64,000 bases of DNA from Lysobacteraceae bacterium (lineage in GTDB: Bacteria; Pseudomonadota; Gammaproteobacteria; Xanthomonadales; Xanthomonadaceae). The translations under genes and the position numbers were made by a program. The notes below the pieces were generated by a model that was not told where the DNA came from, ran no database searches, and saw nothing but the letters and a program-made list of their open reading frames with translations. The stretch lies in the NCBI GenBank assembly GCA_023954075.1, contig JAMLIV010000017.1:1-64000 (forward strand). The letters run 5' to 3'. Of this stretch, positions 1 to 8,880 are shown in pieces (position 1 is the stretch's first letter; the number at the start of each line of letters is the position of its first letter).

Positions 1-45
1 GATCGACAGATCGTTGGAGAACAGACCGCGGAGACCTTTGAACAT
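1..45 (-). CDS. mreB: Rod shape-determining protein MreB, N-terminal 15 codons only
   Basis: Reading the minus strand from the ATG at 45 gives MFKGLRGLFSNDLSI. This matches the conserved start of gammaproteobacterial MreB, whose FSNDLSIDLGTANT stretch leads into the actin-like phosphate-binding loop. MreB forms actin-like filaments under the inner membrane and directs cell-wall elongation. Only the first 15 codons are inside the window. The identification rests on this short but very characteristic segment and on the upstream promoter at 88-116. The rest of the gene, and probably mreC and mreD, should lie beyond the left edge. Confidence 0.85.
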   Translation of the reverse strand, partial: MFKGLRGLFSNDLSI

Positions 46-87
46 GGCGCGGTGCAAGCCTTTGAGGATGCAGGGGAAAAGTGCGCC

Positions 88-116
88 AGTCTAACGGAGG
101 GGTAGCGGGCCGGCAA
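88..116 (-). promoter_or_regulatory. Putative sigma-70 promoter for mreB
   Basis: On the minus strand TTGCCG (116-111) is followed after 17 bases by TAGACT (93-88). These are good matches to the -35 and -10 boxes with ideal spacing. The predicted start would leave a leader of about 35-40 bases before the mreB ATG at 45. The call is from inspection only. Confidence 0.55.
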
Positions 117-307
117 GGAAATCGAGGTTAAGAAAGCCTTGTTTTCCGTGCTGTTCCGCACAGCTTGGCGTCGTGCCGGGCGCACCGTGATCGACCCTCG
201 CGCCGCGCGCACCGCGACCGGCTGCGGCCATGACGGCGTCTTGCGCTAAGCTTTGCAGCTTTGCGCCCGCCAGCGGCGCGCCCCGTTGCCTGCACCGGAA
301 GGTTTCG

Positions 308-1243
308 ATGTCTGCACTGATCTGCGGTTCGCTTGCCTACGACACCATCATGGTCTTCCAGGACCAGTTCAAGAAGCACATCCTGCCCGACCAGGTGCAC
401 ATCCTGAACGTGTCGTTCCTCGTGCCCGCGATGCGGCGCGAGTTCGGCGGCTGCGCCGGCAACATCGCCTACAACCTCAAGCTGCTGGGCGGCGACCCGA
501 TCCCGATGGCCACCGTCGGGCAGGATTTCGCGCCCTACCGCGAACACTTCGAGGCCTGCGGCATCTCCCTGGACAAGGTCAAGGAAATCGCCGGCCTGTT
601 TACCGCGCAGGCGTTCATCACCACCGACCTCGACGACAACCAGATCACCGCCTTCCACCCCGGCGCGATGATGCGCAGCTACGAGAACCACGTGAAGGAC
701 GTGCCCGACGTGCGCTTCGGCATCGTCGGGCCGGACGGCTACGAGGCGATGCTGCAGAACGCGCGCGAGTTCGCCGAATGCGGCATTCCCTTCATCTTCG
801 ATCCCGGCCAGGCGATGCCGCTGTTCAACGGTGCCGAGCTGACGCAGATGATCGAGGAGGCCACCTACGTCACCGTCAACGACTATGAATCGAGCCTCCT
901 GGAAGAGCGCACCGGGCTGTCGGCGCGGGCCATCGCCGAGCGCGTCGAAGCCTACATCGTCACGCGCGGCAGCAAGGGCTCGGAGGTCCACACCCGCAAG
1001 GGCGAGCTGACCATTCCGGCCGCCAGCGCGATCCGCGTGGTCGATCCCACCGGCTGCGGCGACGCCTATCGCGCCGGCCTCATCTATGGCCTCATGAACG
1101 GCATGGACATGCCCACCGCCGGGCGCATCGCCTCGCTGATGGGCGCAATCAAGATCGAGCACCTCGGCCCGCAGAACCAGCGCTTCGATTTCGACGGCTT
1201 CACCGAGCAGTTCCGCCAGCAGTTCGGCTATGCGCTGGGCTGA
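308..1243 (+). CDS. PfkB-family adenosine kinase
   Basis: This 311-residue ribokinase-fold sugar or nucleoside kinase most resembles the adenosine kinase found in Xanthomonas-type genomes, which makes AMP from adenosine and ATP for purine salvage. The N-terminus carries the family's GSLAYDTIM strand and, near residue 55, GGCAGNIAYNLKLLGG, which is the substrate-binding GG region. The PfkB signature DPTGCGDAYRAG near residue 245 holds the catalytic Asp and the anion hole. The frame is open upstream, but homologues begin at MSALICGS, so the ATG at 308 was chosen. The gene ends 5 bases from the convergent mpg stop. Substrate specificity is inferred from family resemblance. Confidence 0.85.
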   Translation: MSALICGSLAYDTIMVFQDQFKKHILPDQVHILNVSFLVPAMRREFGGCAGNIAYNLKLLGGDPIPMATVGQDFAPYREHFEACGISLDKVKEIAGLFTAQAFITTDLDDNQITAFHPGAMMRSYENHVKDVPDVRFGIVGPDGYEAMLQNAREFAECGIPFIFDPGQAMPLFNGAELTQMIEEATYVTVNDYESSLLEERTGLSARAIAERVEAYIVTRGSKGSEVHTRKGELTIPAASAIRVVDPTGCGDAYRAGLIYGLMNGMDMPTAGRIASLMGAIKIEHLGPQNQRFDFDGFTEQFRQQFGYALG

Positions 1244-1248
1244 GTTGC

Positions 1249-1818
1249 CTAGCGGCGCGAGATGAAGGGGCTGCCCGCGACGTAAAACCGCAGCGGCTTG
1301 AGCGCCCATTCGCCGGCGTAGTCGACGCCGATGCGCGGGCGCACCACGATGTCGGCCGCGTCCACCGCCGGTGCCGCCGCGATGAAGAGGTCCGCGCTGC
1401 ACAGGTCGTGGCCGTAGTGGCGGCGGTCGATGCCCATGGCCTTGCACAGCCGGCCCGGCCCGTTGCTGGCGAAGGGCAGTTCGCCGACGGGTTCGAGCGC
1501 GCGCAGCAGCACCGCGGTGCCCGAACCTTCCGCCCCGGTCACCACGTTCATGCAGTGGTGCATGCCGTAGATGAGATAGACGTAGGCGTGGCCCGGCGGG
1601 CCGAACATGGCCTCGGTGCGCGCGGTGCGCCCTTTCGATGTGTGCGCGGCCAGGTCCGTCGGGCCCAGGTACGCCTCCACTTCCACGATGCGGCCCACGC
1701 GCGTCGTCCCGTCCACCCGATGCACCAGCCATTGGCCCAGCAGGGCGCGGGCCACCGCTACCGTGTCGCGGTCGTAGAACGCACGCGGCAGCGGCGTGAG
1801 GCGGGCGGGCGCAGGCAC
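1249..1818 (-). CDS. mpg: DNA-3-methyladenine glycosylase (Mpg/AAG family)
   Basis: This 189-residue base-excision-repair glycosylase removes alkylated purines such as 3-methyladenine. Family marks are LPRAFYDRDTVAVARALLG at the start, the EVEAYLGPTDLAAH segment holding the catalytic Glu, GPPGHAYVYLIYGMH in the core, and NGPGRLCKAMGI in the second half. The frame stays open back into pgk, but the GTG at 1818 gives the normal family length and lies 5 bases after the pgk stop, so translation is probably coupled to pgk. The start codon is inferred; an upstream CTG is the other option. Confidence 0.88.
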   Translation of the reverse strand: MPAPARLTPLPRAFYDRDTVAVARALLGQWLVHRVDGTTRVGRIVEVEAYLGPTDLAAHTSKGRTARTEAMFGPPGHAYVYLIYGMHHCMNVVTGAEGSGTAVLLRALEPVGELPFASNGPGRLCKAMGIDRRHYGHDLCSADLFIAAAPAVDAADIVVRPRIGVDYAGEWALKPLRFYVAGSPFISRR

Positions 1819-1823
1819 GGCGA

Positions 1824-2990
1824 TCAGACGCCGCGTGCTTCCAGCGCCGCGACCGCCGGCAGGGTCTTGCCCTCGCAGAATTCCAGGAACGCGCCGCCGC
1901 CGGTGGAAATGTAGGAAATGCCGTCGGTCACGCCGTACTTGTCCACCGCCGCCAGCGTGTCGCCGCCGCCGGCGATGGAGAACGCGGAAGATTCCGCGAT
2001 GGCCTGCGCCAGCGCCTGGGTGCCGCCGCCGAAGGCGTCGAACTCGAACACGCCGACCGGGCCGTTCCACAGCACCGTGCCGGCATCCGTCACGATCTGC
2101 GCATAGCGCGCCGCGGTGGCGGGGCCGATGTCGAGGATCATTTCATCGCCGCGCACCTCGTCCAGCCCGCGCACGGTGGGCGTGGCATCGGCCGAAAACG
2201 CCGTCGCCACCACCGCGTCCAGCGGCAGCACCAGGCGCTCGCCGGCCTCGGCAAGAATGGCGCGCGCGCTGTCCAGGAGGTCGGCCTCCATCAGCGAGGT
2301 GCCCACGCCGTGGCCCTGCGCCGCCAGGAAGGTGTTGGCGATGCCGCCGCCCACGATCAGCCGGTCCACCTTTTCCAGCAGGCTGGAAAGCAGGGTGAGC
2401 TTGGTCGAGACCTTGGAGCCGGCGACGATGGCCAGCAGCGGGCGCGCCGGATTCAGCAGCGCGCGCGTCAGCGCATCGAGCTCGGCCATCAGCAGCGGGC
2501 CGCCACAGGCGATCTTGGCCTCGCGGATCACGCCGTGGGTCGAGGCCTGGGCGCGGTGCGCGGTACCGAAGGCGTCCATCACGAACACGTCGCACAGCGC
2601 GGCGTACTTCTTCGCCAGTGCGGGATCGTCCTTGCCTTCGCCCACGTTCATCCGGCAGTTTTCCAGCAGCACGATTTCGCCGGGAGCCACGTCCACGCCG
2701 TCCACCCAGTCGCGCATCAGCGGTACCGGGCGGCCGAGGAGTTCCGACAGGCGTCGGGCCACGGGCGCGAGCGAATCAGCCTCGGAGAGCACGCCCTCCT
2801 TCGGGCGGCCCAAGTGCGAGGTCACCATCACCGCCGCGCCCTTTTCCAGCGCCAGGCGCAGGGTCGGAAGCGCCGCGCGCAGGCGCTGCTCGGAGGTGAC
2901 CTTGCCCGCGGCGACGGGTACGTTCAGGTCTTCACGGATCAGCACCCGCTGGCCGGAAAGATCGAGGTCGGTCATGCGCAGGATCGCCAT
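1824..2990 (-). CDS. pgk: Phosphoglycerate kinase
   Basis: This is a 388-residue glycolytic and gluconeogenic enzyme that transfers phosphate between 1,3-bisphosphoglycerate and ADP. Visible signatures are [10 protein letters not shown] at residues 14-23, the substrate-binding [10 protein letters not shown] near 60, the KVSTKLTLL segment near 195-205, and the C-terminal nucleotide-binding stretch [13 protein letters not shown] followed by [11 protein letters not shown]. The ATG at 2990 gives [13 protein letters not shown]; the 28 further in-frame residues upstream are not family-like. It is divergent from hemN. The 135-base spacer carries the hemN FNR-type box. Confidence 0.97.
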   Translation of the reverse strand: MAILRMTDLDLSGQRVLIREDLNVPVAAGKVTSEQRLRAALPTLRLALEKGAAVMVTSHLGRPKEGVLSEADSLAPVARRLSELLGRPVPLMRDWVDGVDVAPGEIVLLENCRMNVGEGKDDPALAKKYAALCDVFVMDAFGTAHRAQASTHGVIREAKIACGGPLLMAELDALTRALLNPARPLLAIVAGSKVSTKLTLLSSLLEKVDRLIVGGGIANTFLAAQGHGVGTSLMEADLLDSARAILAEAGERLVLPLDAVVATAFSADATPTVRGLDEVRGDEMILDIGPATAARYAQIVTDAGTVLWNGPVGVFEFDAFGGGTQALAQAIAESSAFSIAGGGDTLAAVDKYGVTDGISYISTGGGAFLEFCEGKTLPAVAALEARGV

Positions 2991-3076
2991 GGGGCAGGCT
3001 CCGTGAAGGAAACCCGCATTGTCGCCGATCCCGCGCCGAAGCGTCAGGCCGGGCCACCTGAATGAAGCCGCCATCT

Positions 3077-3118
3077 TTGATCCGCATCAAGTGCGCGCCC
3101 CGCCGCCGCTGGCAGACT
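3077..3118 (+). promoter_or_regulatory. FNR-type box and -10 element of hemN
   Basis: TTGAT-CCGC-ATCAA at 3077-3090 is a perfect match to the FNR/CRP-family anaerobic consensus. Its centre (3083.5) lies 41.5 bases before a predicted start at about 3125. The expected -10 position (3113-3118) reads CAGACT. This is class II activator geometry. The predicted transcript would begin within a base or two of the hemN ATG at 3126, so hemN may be leaderless. Anaerobic control of hemN by FNR or Anr is known in other gammaproteobacteria. Confidence 0.8.
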
Positions 3119-3125
3119 GCGCCCC

Positions 3126-4532
3126 ATGGCCACTCCTCTTTTCTTCAGCGACGAACTGCTGCAGCGCTACGACCGCCCCGGTCCGCGCTACACCTCCTAT
3201 CCCGCCGCCCCGCGTTTCCACGAGGGCTTCGGCGACCGCGAGCTGCGCGAGCACATCGCGTTGAGCAACGAGGATCCGGTGCCGCACCGGCTCTCGCTCT
3301 ACGTCCACATTCCGTTTTGCGAAAGCCCGTGCTTCTACTGCGGCTGCAACCGCATCATCACCCGCGACCACCGCAAGGGTGCCGCGTACCTCGCCGCGCT
3401 GGATCAGGAGATCGAGCGCGTCGGGCCGCTGTTCGACCGCGATCGCGAAGTCATTCAGCTGCACCTGGGCGGCGGCACGCCCAACTTCATGACCCCGGCC
3501 CAGCTCGGCGCGCTGCTCGACAGCCTCGGCCGGCACTTCAGCTTCAGCGCGACCGCCGACCGCGACTACTCGATCGAACTCGACCCGCGCCACGTCACCC
3601 CGGACGAGATCGGCGAGCTGGCGCGGCTGGGCTTCAACCGCGCCAGCCTCGGCGTGCAGGACTTCGATCCGGTGGTGCAGGAGGCGGTCAACCGCATCCA
3701 GGGCGTGGAAATGACCCTGGACCTGATCCGCGCCTGCCGCACCCACGGCCTGCGTTCGGTCAACGTGGATCTCATCTACGGCCTGCCCAAGCAGACCGTC
3801 GAAGGCTTCGGCCGCACCCTGGATACCGTGCTCGAAGCCCGGCCGGACCGCCTGGCGATCTACGGCTACGCCCACCTGCCCGAAGTCTTCCGCGCCCAGA
3901 CCCAGCTCAAGGCCGAGGATCTCCCCAGCGCCGCCACGCGCCTGGCGCTGCTGCGCCTGGCGATCGAGAAGCTCACCGCCGCCGGCTACGAGCACATCGG
4001 CATGGACCACTTCGCCCTGCCCGAGGACGAGCTGGCCAAGGCGCGGCGCAGCGGCAGCCTGCACCGCAACTTCATGGGCTACACCACCCACGCTGAAACC
4101 GATCTGATCGGTCTGGGCGTGAGCGCGATCAGCCATATCGGTGCCAGCTTCAGCCAGAACCCGCGCGACCTGGGCACCTGGGAAGCGCGCCTGGCGCACC
4201 AGCCCGACGCGCTGCCGGTGTGGCGCGGGCTGTCGCTGGATGCCGACGACCGCCTGCGTGCGGACGTGATCGGCCAGATCATGTGCCTGGGCGAAATCGA
4301 TATCCGCGAGGTGGAAGCAGGCCACGGTATCGACTTCCGCGAGTATTTCCGGGCGGCGCTGGCGCGCCTCGAGCCGATGGTGGCCGACGGCCTGGTCGAG
4401 ATCACCCGCGAGCGCGTCCGCGCCACCCCGCGCGGCCAGCTCCTGCTGCGCCACGTCGCCATGGCCTTCGACGCCTACCTGCACGAACGCGCCGAAGCGA
4501 TGGCGCCGGCGCGGTTTTCCAAGGCGATTTGA
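3126..4532 (+). CDS. hemN: Oxygen-independent coproporphyrinogen III oxidase
   Basis: HemN is a 468-residue radical SAM enzyme that decarboxylates coproporphyrinogen III to protoporphyrinogen IX without oxygen, keeping haem synthesis going under anoxia. YVHIPFCESPCFYCGCN carries the CxxxCxxC cluster ligands at residues 65, 69 and 72. It is followed by the LHLGGGTPN glycine-rich SAM motif near 115 and the DLIYGLPKQT strand near 215. The N-terminal RYDRPGPRYTSYP is typical of true HemN rather than HemW. Length is normal for the family. The upstream FNR-type box fits a role during nitrate respiration, whose genes lie at 29-50 kb. Confidence 0.97.
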   Translation: MATPLFFSDELLQRYDRPGPRYTSYPAAPRFHEGFGDRELREHIALSNEDPVPHRLSLYVHIPFCESPCFYCGCNRIITRDHRKGAAYLAALDQEIERVGPLFDRDREVIQLHLGGGTPNFMTPAQLGALLDSLGRHFSFSATADRDYSIELDPRHVTPDEIGELARLGFNRASLGVQDFDPVVQEAVNRIQGVEMTLDLIRACRTHGLRSVNVDLIYGLPKQTVEGFGRTLDTVLEARPDRLAIYGYAHLPEVFRAQTQLKAEDLPSAATRLALLRLAIEKLTAAGYEHIGMDHFALPEDELAKARRSGSLHRNFMGYTTHAETDLIGLGVSAISHIGASFSQNPRDLGTWEARLAHQPDALPVWRGLSLDADDRLRADVIGQIMCLGEIDIREVEAGHGIDFREYFRAALARLEPMVADGLVEITRERVRATPRGQLLLRHVAMAFDAYLHERAEAMAPARFSKAI

Positions 4533-5019
4533 GTTACGGAGCGCACGGGTACGGCGCGGGTCAACAAGGCTTCGAGAAAGCCTGTGTTCCGCATTCGGCA
4601 GATCTTTCTCGCGCTTTGTCAAAGGGCCCGGGGCGGTGGGAAACGTCCTGCTGACGCTCGTAATGCTCTGATTTCGCTGCTGGACAATGACCTGAGCAAC
4701 GGTCTGTATGGCTTCTCAAGCCATGTCTCTGGCGGGCACGGCGCGCCTCTCTTCATTGTCCCAACCGGGCAGTTGACAAGCGAGGCGTTTTGATGTACTG
4801 GCCAAAAGTGGCGGGCTGATCAACCATTGGATCACTGATTGTGAGATCGGGCTTCAACGGCTTGCCATGACAGCGCGGTCTCCAGGGAGCGAAGACGCAA
4901 ACATCTTGCAGCGGCACGAGGCGGCTTCCAGGCGGCCTCTTTCAGTGATTCGGGCAATCTACCGGGGGCGAATTGTCTTGTGCCATTCGCTACGCTTTAC
5001 AGCAAAAGGAGGTGTTTCG
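4533..5019 (+). other. 487-base stretch without a convincing gene, AT-richer than its surroundings
   Basis: This spacer between hemN and the secreted-protein gene is clearly less GC-rich than its neighbours. A 69-codon open frame (4584-4793) has no recognisable domain or clear ribosome-binding site, and I do not call it. The open frame of the next gene also runs back to 4867, but that part reads as noise. No tRNA, terminator hairpin with a T-tract, or insertion-sequence end was seen. The stretch may be the remnant or flank of acquired DNA. Confidence 0.5.
5005..5012 (+). promoter_or_regulatory. Strong Shine-Dalgarno sequence setting the start at 5020
   Basis: AAAGGAGG ends 7 bases before the ATG at 5020. 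It is close to a perfect anti-16S match and decides the start: the protein then opens with a signal peptide (MKTIISLLALLMAALIPAG) instead of the 51 unrelated residues upstream. Confidence 0.8.
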
Positions 5020-5796
5020 ATGAAAACCATCATTTCTCTCTTGGCACTGCTGATGGCCGCCCTCATTCCTGCAGGCCAGGCTGGCGCTCAATATTGCGAA
5101 TACACCAATGCGCCAGATATTGATGGAGAGTATAAGTGCGGCAAATGCGCATACAATCCCGTTGGCTACCCAAAATATGAGCCGTTTCTTTTTATAAATT
5201 GTTTCTACGGCTGCCTGAGGTGCCAGGTTATCGCCCCCCGTCCGGGAGAGGATTCATCGTATTGCGATGAGGGTAGGCGGGATAGTTTTGCCATTGAAGA
5301 TCCAGCGAACTCCGTATTGCTTCGTCTCACCGATGCGTTGGAAGGTGCCGACTGGGACGCACTCGTGAATAAATCACCGGCACATGCCATGTTTTTTGTT
5401 GGTGCCAAGGCGAAAGGTGATGCTGGAGAGCGCGTCGATGTGCGCGATTGGCACATAGCGATTCCGTTCATTCCGACGGAAGCCGTCGTCCGGATGTTCC
5501 AGGACGGCAGCGCCTCTCCCGCAAGTGTCGAGCGGGCGTCGGGAGCATTGAATCCCAATCAGAGCGTCAAGGTGGAAGCGCGCGGCAGGTCGCTCGACGG
5601 TGCAACGATCGAGCTGAATCTTGCTACCGTGATGGAGGTTGCTTCCGGCCTGGATGAAAAAATCCAGCGCGTGCTTGAGTCGGAAACATATTATTTGACG
5701 AGAAATGAGTCGCTGGATTATTTGAACAATTCTGCTGTCGGAAGCTATTCCATTGACTTCAGCATTGCCAAAAGCGCGGCTCACCCCGAAAAATAA
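5020..5796 (+). CDS. Secreted cysteine-rich protein of unknown function
   Basis: I do not recognise a family for this 258-residue protein. Residues 1-24 form a Sec signal peptide with a probable cleavage after AGA near AQYC. Seven cysteines fall within the first 75 or so residues of the mature region, in CGKC and CLRC-like pairs, and none follow, suggesting a disulphide-bonded N-terminal module. The remaining 180 residues are mixed and acidic, without membrane segments. Base composition is unlike the neighbours: AT-richer, with codons such as AGA, ATA and TTA that are rare elsewhere here, suggesting horizontal acquisition. A GCGCGGCT/AGCCGCGC hairpin (5774-5803) spans the stop codon. Confidence 0.75.
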   Translation: MKTIISLLALLMAALIPAGQAGAQYCEYTNAPDIDGEYKCGKCAYNPVGYPKYEPFLFINCFYGCLRCQVIAPRPGEDSSYCDEGRRDSFAIEDPANSVLLRLTDALEGADWDALVNKSPAHAMFFVGAKAKGDAGERVDVRDWHIAIPFIPTEAVVRMFQDGSASPASVERASGALNPNQSVKVEARGRSLDGATIELNLATVMEVASGLDEKIQRVLESETYYLTRNESLDYLNNSAVGSYSIDFSIAKSAAHPEK

Positions 5797-5950
5797 GCCG
5801 CGCACTTCCGGTGCCCTGCGCCCCTGAAAACCGCGCCACGCTTGTAGCGTTCGCACGATTTTCCAAGTGGCCCGCGTCGCGGCGCGAGTACGATGACGCC
5901 CGCCGCTGCGAACAGCATGCGCAGCCGCGGGTGAACGCAGCAGTCGGCAG

Positions 5951-6769
5951 TCAATCCAGGAACAGATCCGGCAGCAGCGGCCGGCCCGGATCCACCGCGT
6001 AGCCGGAGAAGTCCGTCACTCCGGCCTCGCCCAGCACCTCTTCGTCGATCAGGAAGCGCCCGGTGAAGCCACTCGCCGGGCGCACCAGCACGGCGTGGGC
6101 GGCGTCGGCGACGATTTCGGGGGTGCGGCAGCCGCGCGTGTCCACGCCGGGAATCATGTTGAGCGCGTCGGTGGCGATGATGGTGCGCGGCCACAGCGCG
6201 TTGATCGCGATGCCGCGCCCGGCCAGCTCCGCGGCCAGGCCCAGGGTGACGAAGCTCATCCCCATCTTGGCGAGCGTGTAGCCGGTGTGCGGGGCCCACC
6301 ATTTGGGATCGAGCGAGGGCGGCGGCGCGAGCGTGAGCACGTGCGGGTTGGCGGCCTTCAGCAGGTGCGGCAGGCACTTCTGCGTGACCAGGAAGGTGCC
6401 GCGCGCGTTGACCTGCTGCATCAGGTCGAAGCGCTTCATCGGGGTTTCGGCGATGCCCTTGAGCCAGATCGCGCTGGCGTTGTTGACGAGGATGTCGATG
6501 CCGCCGAAGCGCTCCGCCGCGGCGGCGACCGCGGCCTCCACGCCGGCTTCATCGCGGATGTCGCACTGGATCGCCAGCGCCTGGCCGCCGGCTGCTTCCA
6601 CCTCGGCCGCGGCGGTGTGGATGGTGCCCGGCAGCCTGGGATTGGGCACGGCCGACTTGGCCGCGATGACGATGTTGGCACCGTCGCGCGCGGCGCGCCG
6701 CGCGATCGCCAGGCCGATGCCGCGCGAGGCACCGGTGATGAAGAGGGTCTTGCCGTCGAGGGAGTTCAT
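5951..6769 (-). CDS. Short-chain dehydrogenase, HSDL2-like
   Basis: This is a 272-residue classical SDR. The nucleotide-binding TGASRGIGLAIA motif is near residues 11-22, NNAS near 92, and the catalytic pair Y-x3-K appears as GYTLAKMGM near 160-166. Residues APPPSLDPKWWAPHTGY and NALWPRTIIATDA are typical of the hydroxysteroid-dehydrogenase-like 2 subgroup. The natural substrate of that subgroup is not settled; a link to fatty acyl or sterol metabolism is only suggested. The ATG at 6769 (MNSLDGKTLFITGAS) was preferred over the 12 in-frame codons upstream. It is divergent from the DedA-PAP2 gene. Confidence 0.88.
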   Translation of the reverse strand: MNSLDGKTLFITGASRGIGLAIARRAARDGANIVIAAKSAVPNPRLPGTIHTAAAEVEAAGGQALAIQCDIRDEAGVEAAVAAAAERFGGIDILVNNASAIWLKGIAETPMKRFDLMQQVNARGTFLVTQKCLPHLLKAANPHVLTLAPPPSLDPKWWAPHTGYTLAKMGMSFVTLGLAAELAGRGIAINALWPRTIIATDALNMIPGVDTRGCRTPEIVADAAHAVLVRPASGFTGRFLIDEEVLGEAGVTDFSGYAVDPGRPLLPDLFLD

Positions 6770-6849
6770 GGGGATGCCGTGAATGAAGCAGGAACACGCC
6801 GGCACTCTAGCCCAGAAGCCCGTACGCGGGTGCCTTCTATACTTCGCCG

Positions 6850-8853
6850 ATGAATTCGCAGACGCTCGACGCGCTGATCGCCTGGGTCGGCCACCATCCC
6901 ACCGCAGCAGGCGTTGCGATCTTCCTGATTGCGTTCTTCGACGCCGTGGTGATCCTGGGGTTCGTCGTTCCGGCCATTCCGCTGCTGTTCGCCATCGGCG
7001 CGTTCATCGGCTTGGGTACCCTGGATGGCCCGTACGCAATCGCCTGTGCCAGCGCCGGCGCGTTCGCCGGCGACGGACTGAGCTACCTGTTCGGCCGCCA
7101 CTACGGCGATCGCCTGCGGCGGATGTGGCCGTTTTCGCGCTATCCGGGCTGGCTGCCGCAGGGCGAGGCGATGTTTCGTCGCCACGGGCTCAAGAGCATC
7201 CTGATCGCACGCTACGTGGGTGCGGTGCGGCCGCTGGTGCCGGCCATCGCCGGGATGCTGGAAATGCCGGCGCGACGCTATGTCCCGGCCAGCGCGGTGG
7301 CCTCGCTCAGCTGGGGTGCGGCGTTCCTGCTCGCCGGCTGGGCCTTTGGTGCCTCGATCGACCTGCTTGCCGCCGTCGCGGGGCGGCTGGCGATCGTGGT
7401 GGGCGCGCTGCTGGCGCTGCTGGCGCTGATTTATTTCACCGTTTACCAGACTTACAAGGTGCTGGCACCGCGCACCTCGCTGATCCTGTCGCGGCTGCTG
7501 CGCTGGTCGGTGCGGCATCCGGTGCTGGGGCGTTTTGCCAGCGCCCTGATCGATCCGCGCCGGCGCGAATCGTCTTCGCTGCTGGCGATGGCGATCCTTC
7601 TCATCGCCGGAAGCTGGGCCTTCTTCTCGGTGCTGCTGCTGGCCGCCGGCCACGACGACCCCACGGCGCTGGATCTGACGGTTCACCACCTGATGTTCGG
7701 CCTGCGCACCCCGCTGGCCGATGTGCCGATGGCGGTGCTGGCCAGCCTGGGCGACTGGCAGGTGCTCGTGCCCGGCGTCACCGTAGTGGCGCTGTGGCTG
7801 GGCTGGCGCCGGCGCTGGGTGGCGCTGGGGCACTGGATCGCCGCGTTCGTGTTTGCCCTGGCGGCGGTCTGGGTGCTGGATCGCCTGATCCAGGTGCCGC
7901 GCCCGCCGGCGGCCATGGCGGTGGCCGGCTTCGATTTCCCCTCGGCGCAGGTCACCATGGCGACCGTCGTGTTCGGCTTTTTCGCCGTGCTGATCGCGCG
8001 CGAGCTGCCCGGTCGCCGCCGGGCGTGGCCCTACGGCATCGCGGCCATCGCGGTGGCCACGATCGCCTTCGCGCGCCTGTACCTGGGCGCGCACTGGCTG
8101 ACCGACGTGCTGGGCGGCATTTTCCTGGGCGTGGCCTGGATCGCGGTGCTGGGGCTGGCCTACCGCCGCCGCGCGCTGCGCTCGTTCTGGATGCGTCCGC
8201 TGGCGCTCGGGTTCTATCTGTGCGTGATCGGCGTCGGACTCTGGCACGGCCACCGCAGCGCGTCCGACATCCTGGGCCAGTTCGCACCCCCCGAGCTGCG
8301 CACCGGAATACGCGCCGATGCCTGGCGCGACGGCGCCTGGGCGGAGCTGCCGGCGCGGCGCAACGATTTCCTGAGCAAGCGCGCCTGGCCGATGAACCTG
8401 CAGTACGCCGGCCCGATCGGTCCGCTGCGCGATCGTCTGCAGGCCGCCGGCTGGGAACCCGGCCCGCCGGCGAACATCGAAACCCTGCTTGCCATCCTCG
8501 ACAAGACCGCGACCCCGGACAGCCTGCCGGTGCTGCCGGCGTCCCACAGCGGGCATGGCGATGCCTTGCTGATGACCCGCCCCGGCCCGGAGCCTGACAC
8601 CCGCTTCGTGCTGCACCTGTGGTTCGCGCCGCTGTCGCTGGCACCGGACGAAACGCCCGTCTGGCAGGGCGCGGTCGCACTGCTGCGCGTTGGTACCGAG
8701 CTTTCGATCTTCCGCCTCTGGCGCGTGCAGGGTGACGATGGCGCGGCGCTGGAGGCCGTGTCCGGCGATCTGCCGGATCTGCCGCAGCATCGCGTCGCGC
8801 GCGGCGAGGACGGCACCCGGGTGCTGCTGCTGGGGCCGGATCAGGCGCGCTGA
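6850..8853 (+). CDS. DedA - PAP2 - LssY-C three-domain membrane protein
   Basis: This 667-residue inner-membrane protein is a natural fusion. Residues 1-200 are a DedA (SNARE-associated/VTT) domain, with FFDAVVILGFVVPAIPLL and the FGRHYGDRLRR loop. DedA proteins act in lipid carrier translocation and membrane homeostasis. Residues 240-460 are a PAP2-type phosphatase domain, and residues 480-667 are a soluble LssY-C-like region. In the PAP2 part the third motif is intact (RLYLGAHWLTD near 410), but the second, normally PSGH, reads PSAQ near 364, and the usual Lys of the first is missing before the RP near 351. Phosphatase activity is therefore doubtful. This architecture is known; its substrate is not. 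Confidence 0.85.
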   Translation: MNSQTLDALIAWVGHHPTAAGVAIFLIAFFDAVVILGFVVPAIPLLFAIGAFIGLGTLDGPYAIACASAGAFAGDGLSYLFGRHYGDRLRRMWPFSRYPGWLPQGEAMFRRHGLKSILIARYVGAVRPLVPAIAGMLEMPARRYVPASAVASLSWGAAFLLAGWAFGASIDLLAAVAGRLAIVVGALLALLALIYFTVYQTYKVLAPRTSLILSRLLRWSVRHPVLGRFASALIDPRRRESSSLLAMAILLIAGSWAFFSVLLLAAGHDDPTALDLTVHHLMFGLRTPLADVPMAVLASLGDWQVLVPGVTVVALWLGWRRRWVALGHWIAAFVFALAAVWVLDRLIQVPRPPAAMAVAGFDFPSAQVTMATVVFGFFAVLIARELPGRRRAWPYGIAAIAVATIAFARLYLGAHWLTDVLGGIFLGVAWIAVLGLAYRRRALRSFWMRPLALGFYLCVIGVGLWHGHRSASDILGQFAPPELRTGIRADAWRDGAWAELPARRNDFLSKRAWPMNLQYAGPIGPLRDRLQAAGWEPGPPANIETLLAILDKTATPDSLPVLPASHSGHGDALLMTRPGPEPDTRFVLHLWFAPLSLAPDETPVWQGAVALLRVGTELSIFRLWRVQGDDGAALEAVSGDLPDLPQHRVARGEDGTRVLLLGPDQAR

Positions 8854-8880
8854 GCGCGCGGAGCCAGGGCCGTTGCGGTC

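Noticed and set aside
4584..4793. A 69-codon plus-strand frame downstream of hemN
   Set aside because: No ribosome-binding site, no family pattern, and it lies in an AT-richer spacer where short frames are expected.
6766..8790. A 674-codon minus-strand frame opposite the DedA-PAP2 gene
   Set aside because: The plus-strand product has clear membrane segments and motifs; the minus frame is Arg/Gln/His-rich noise.
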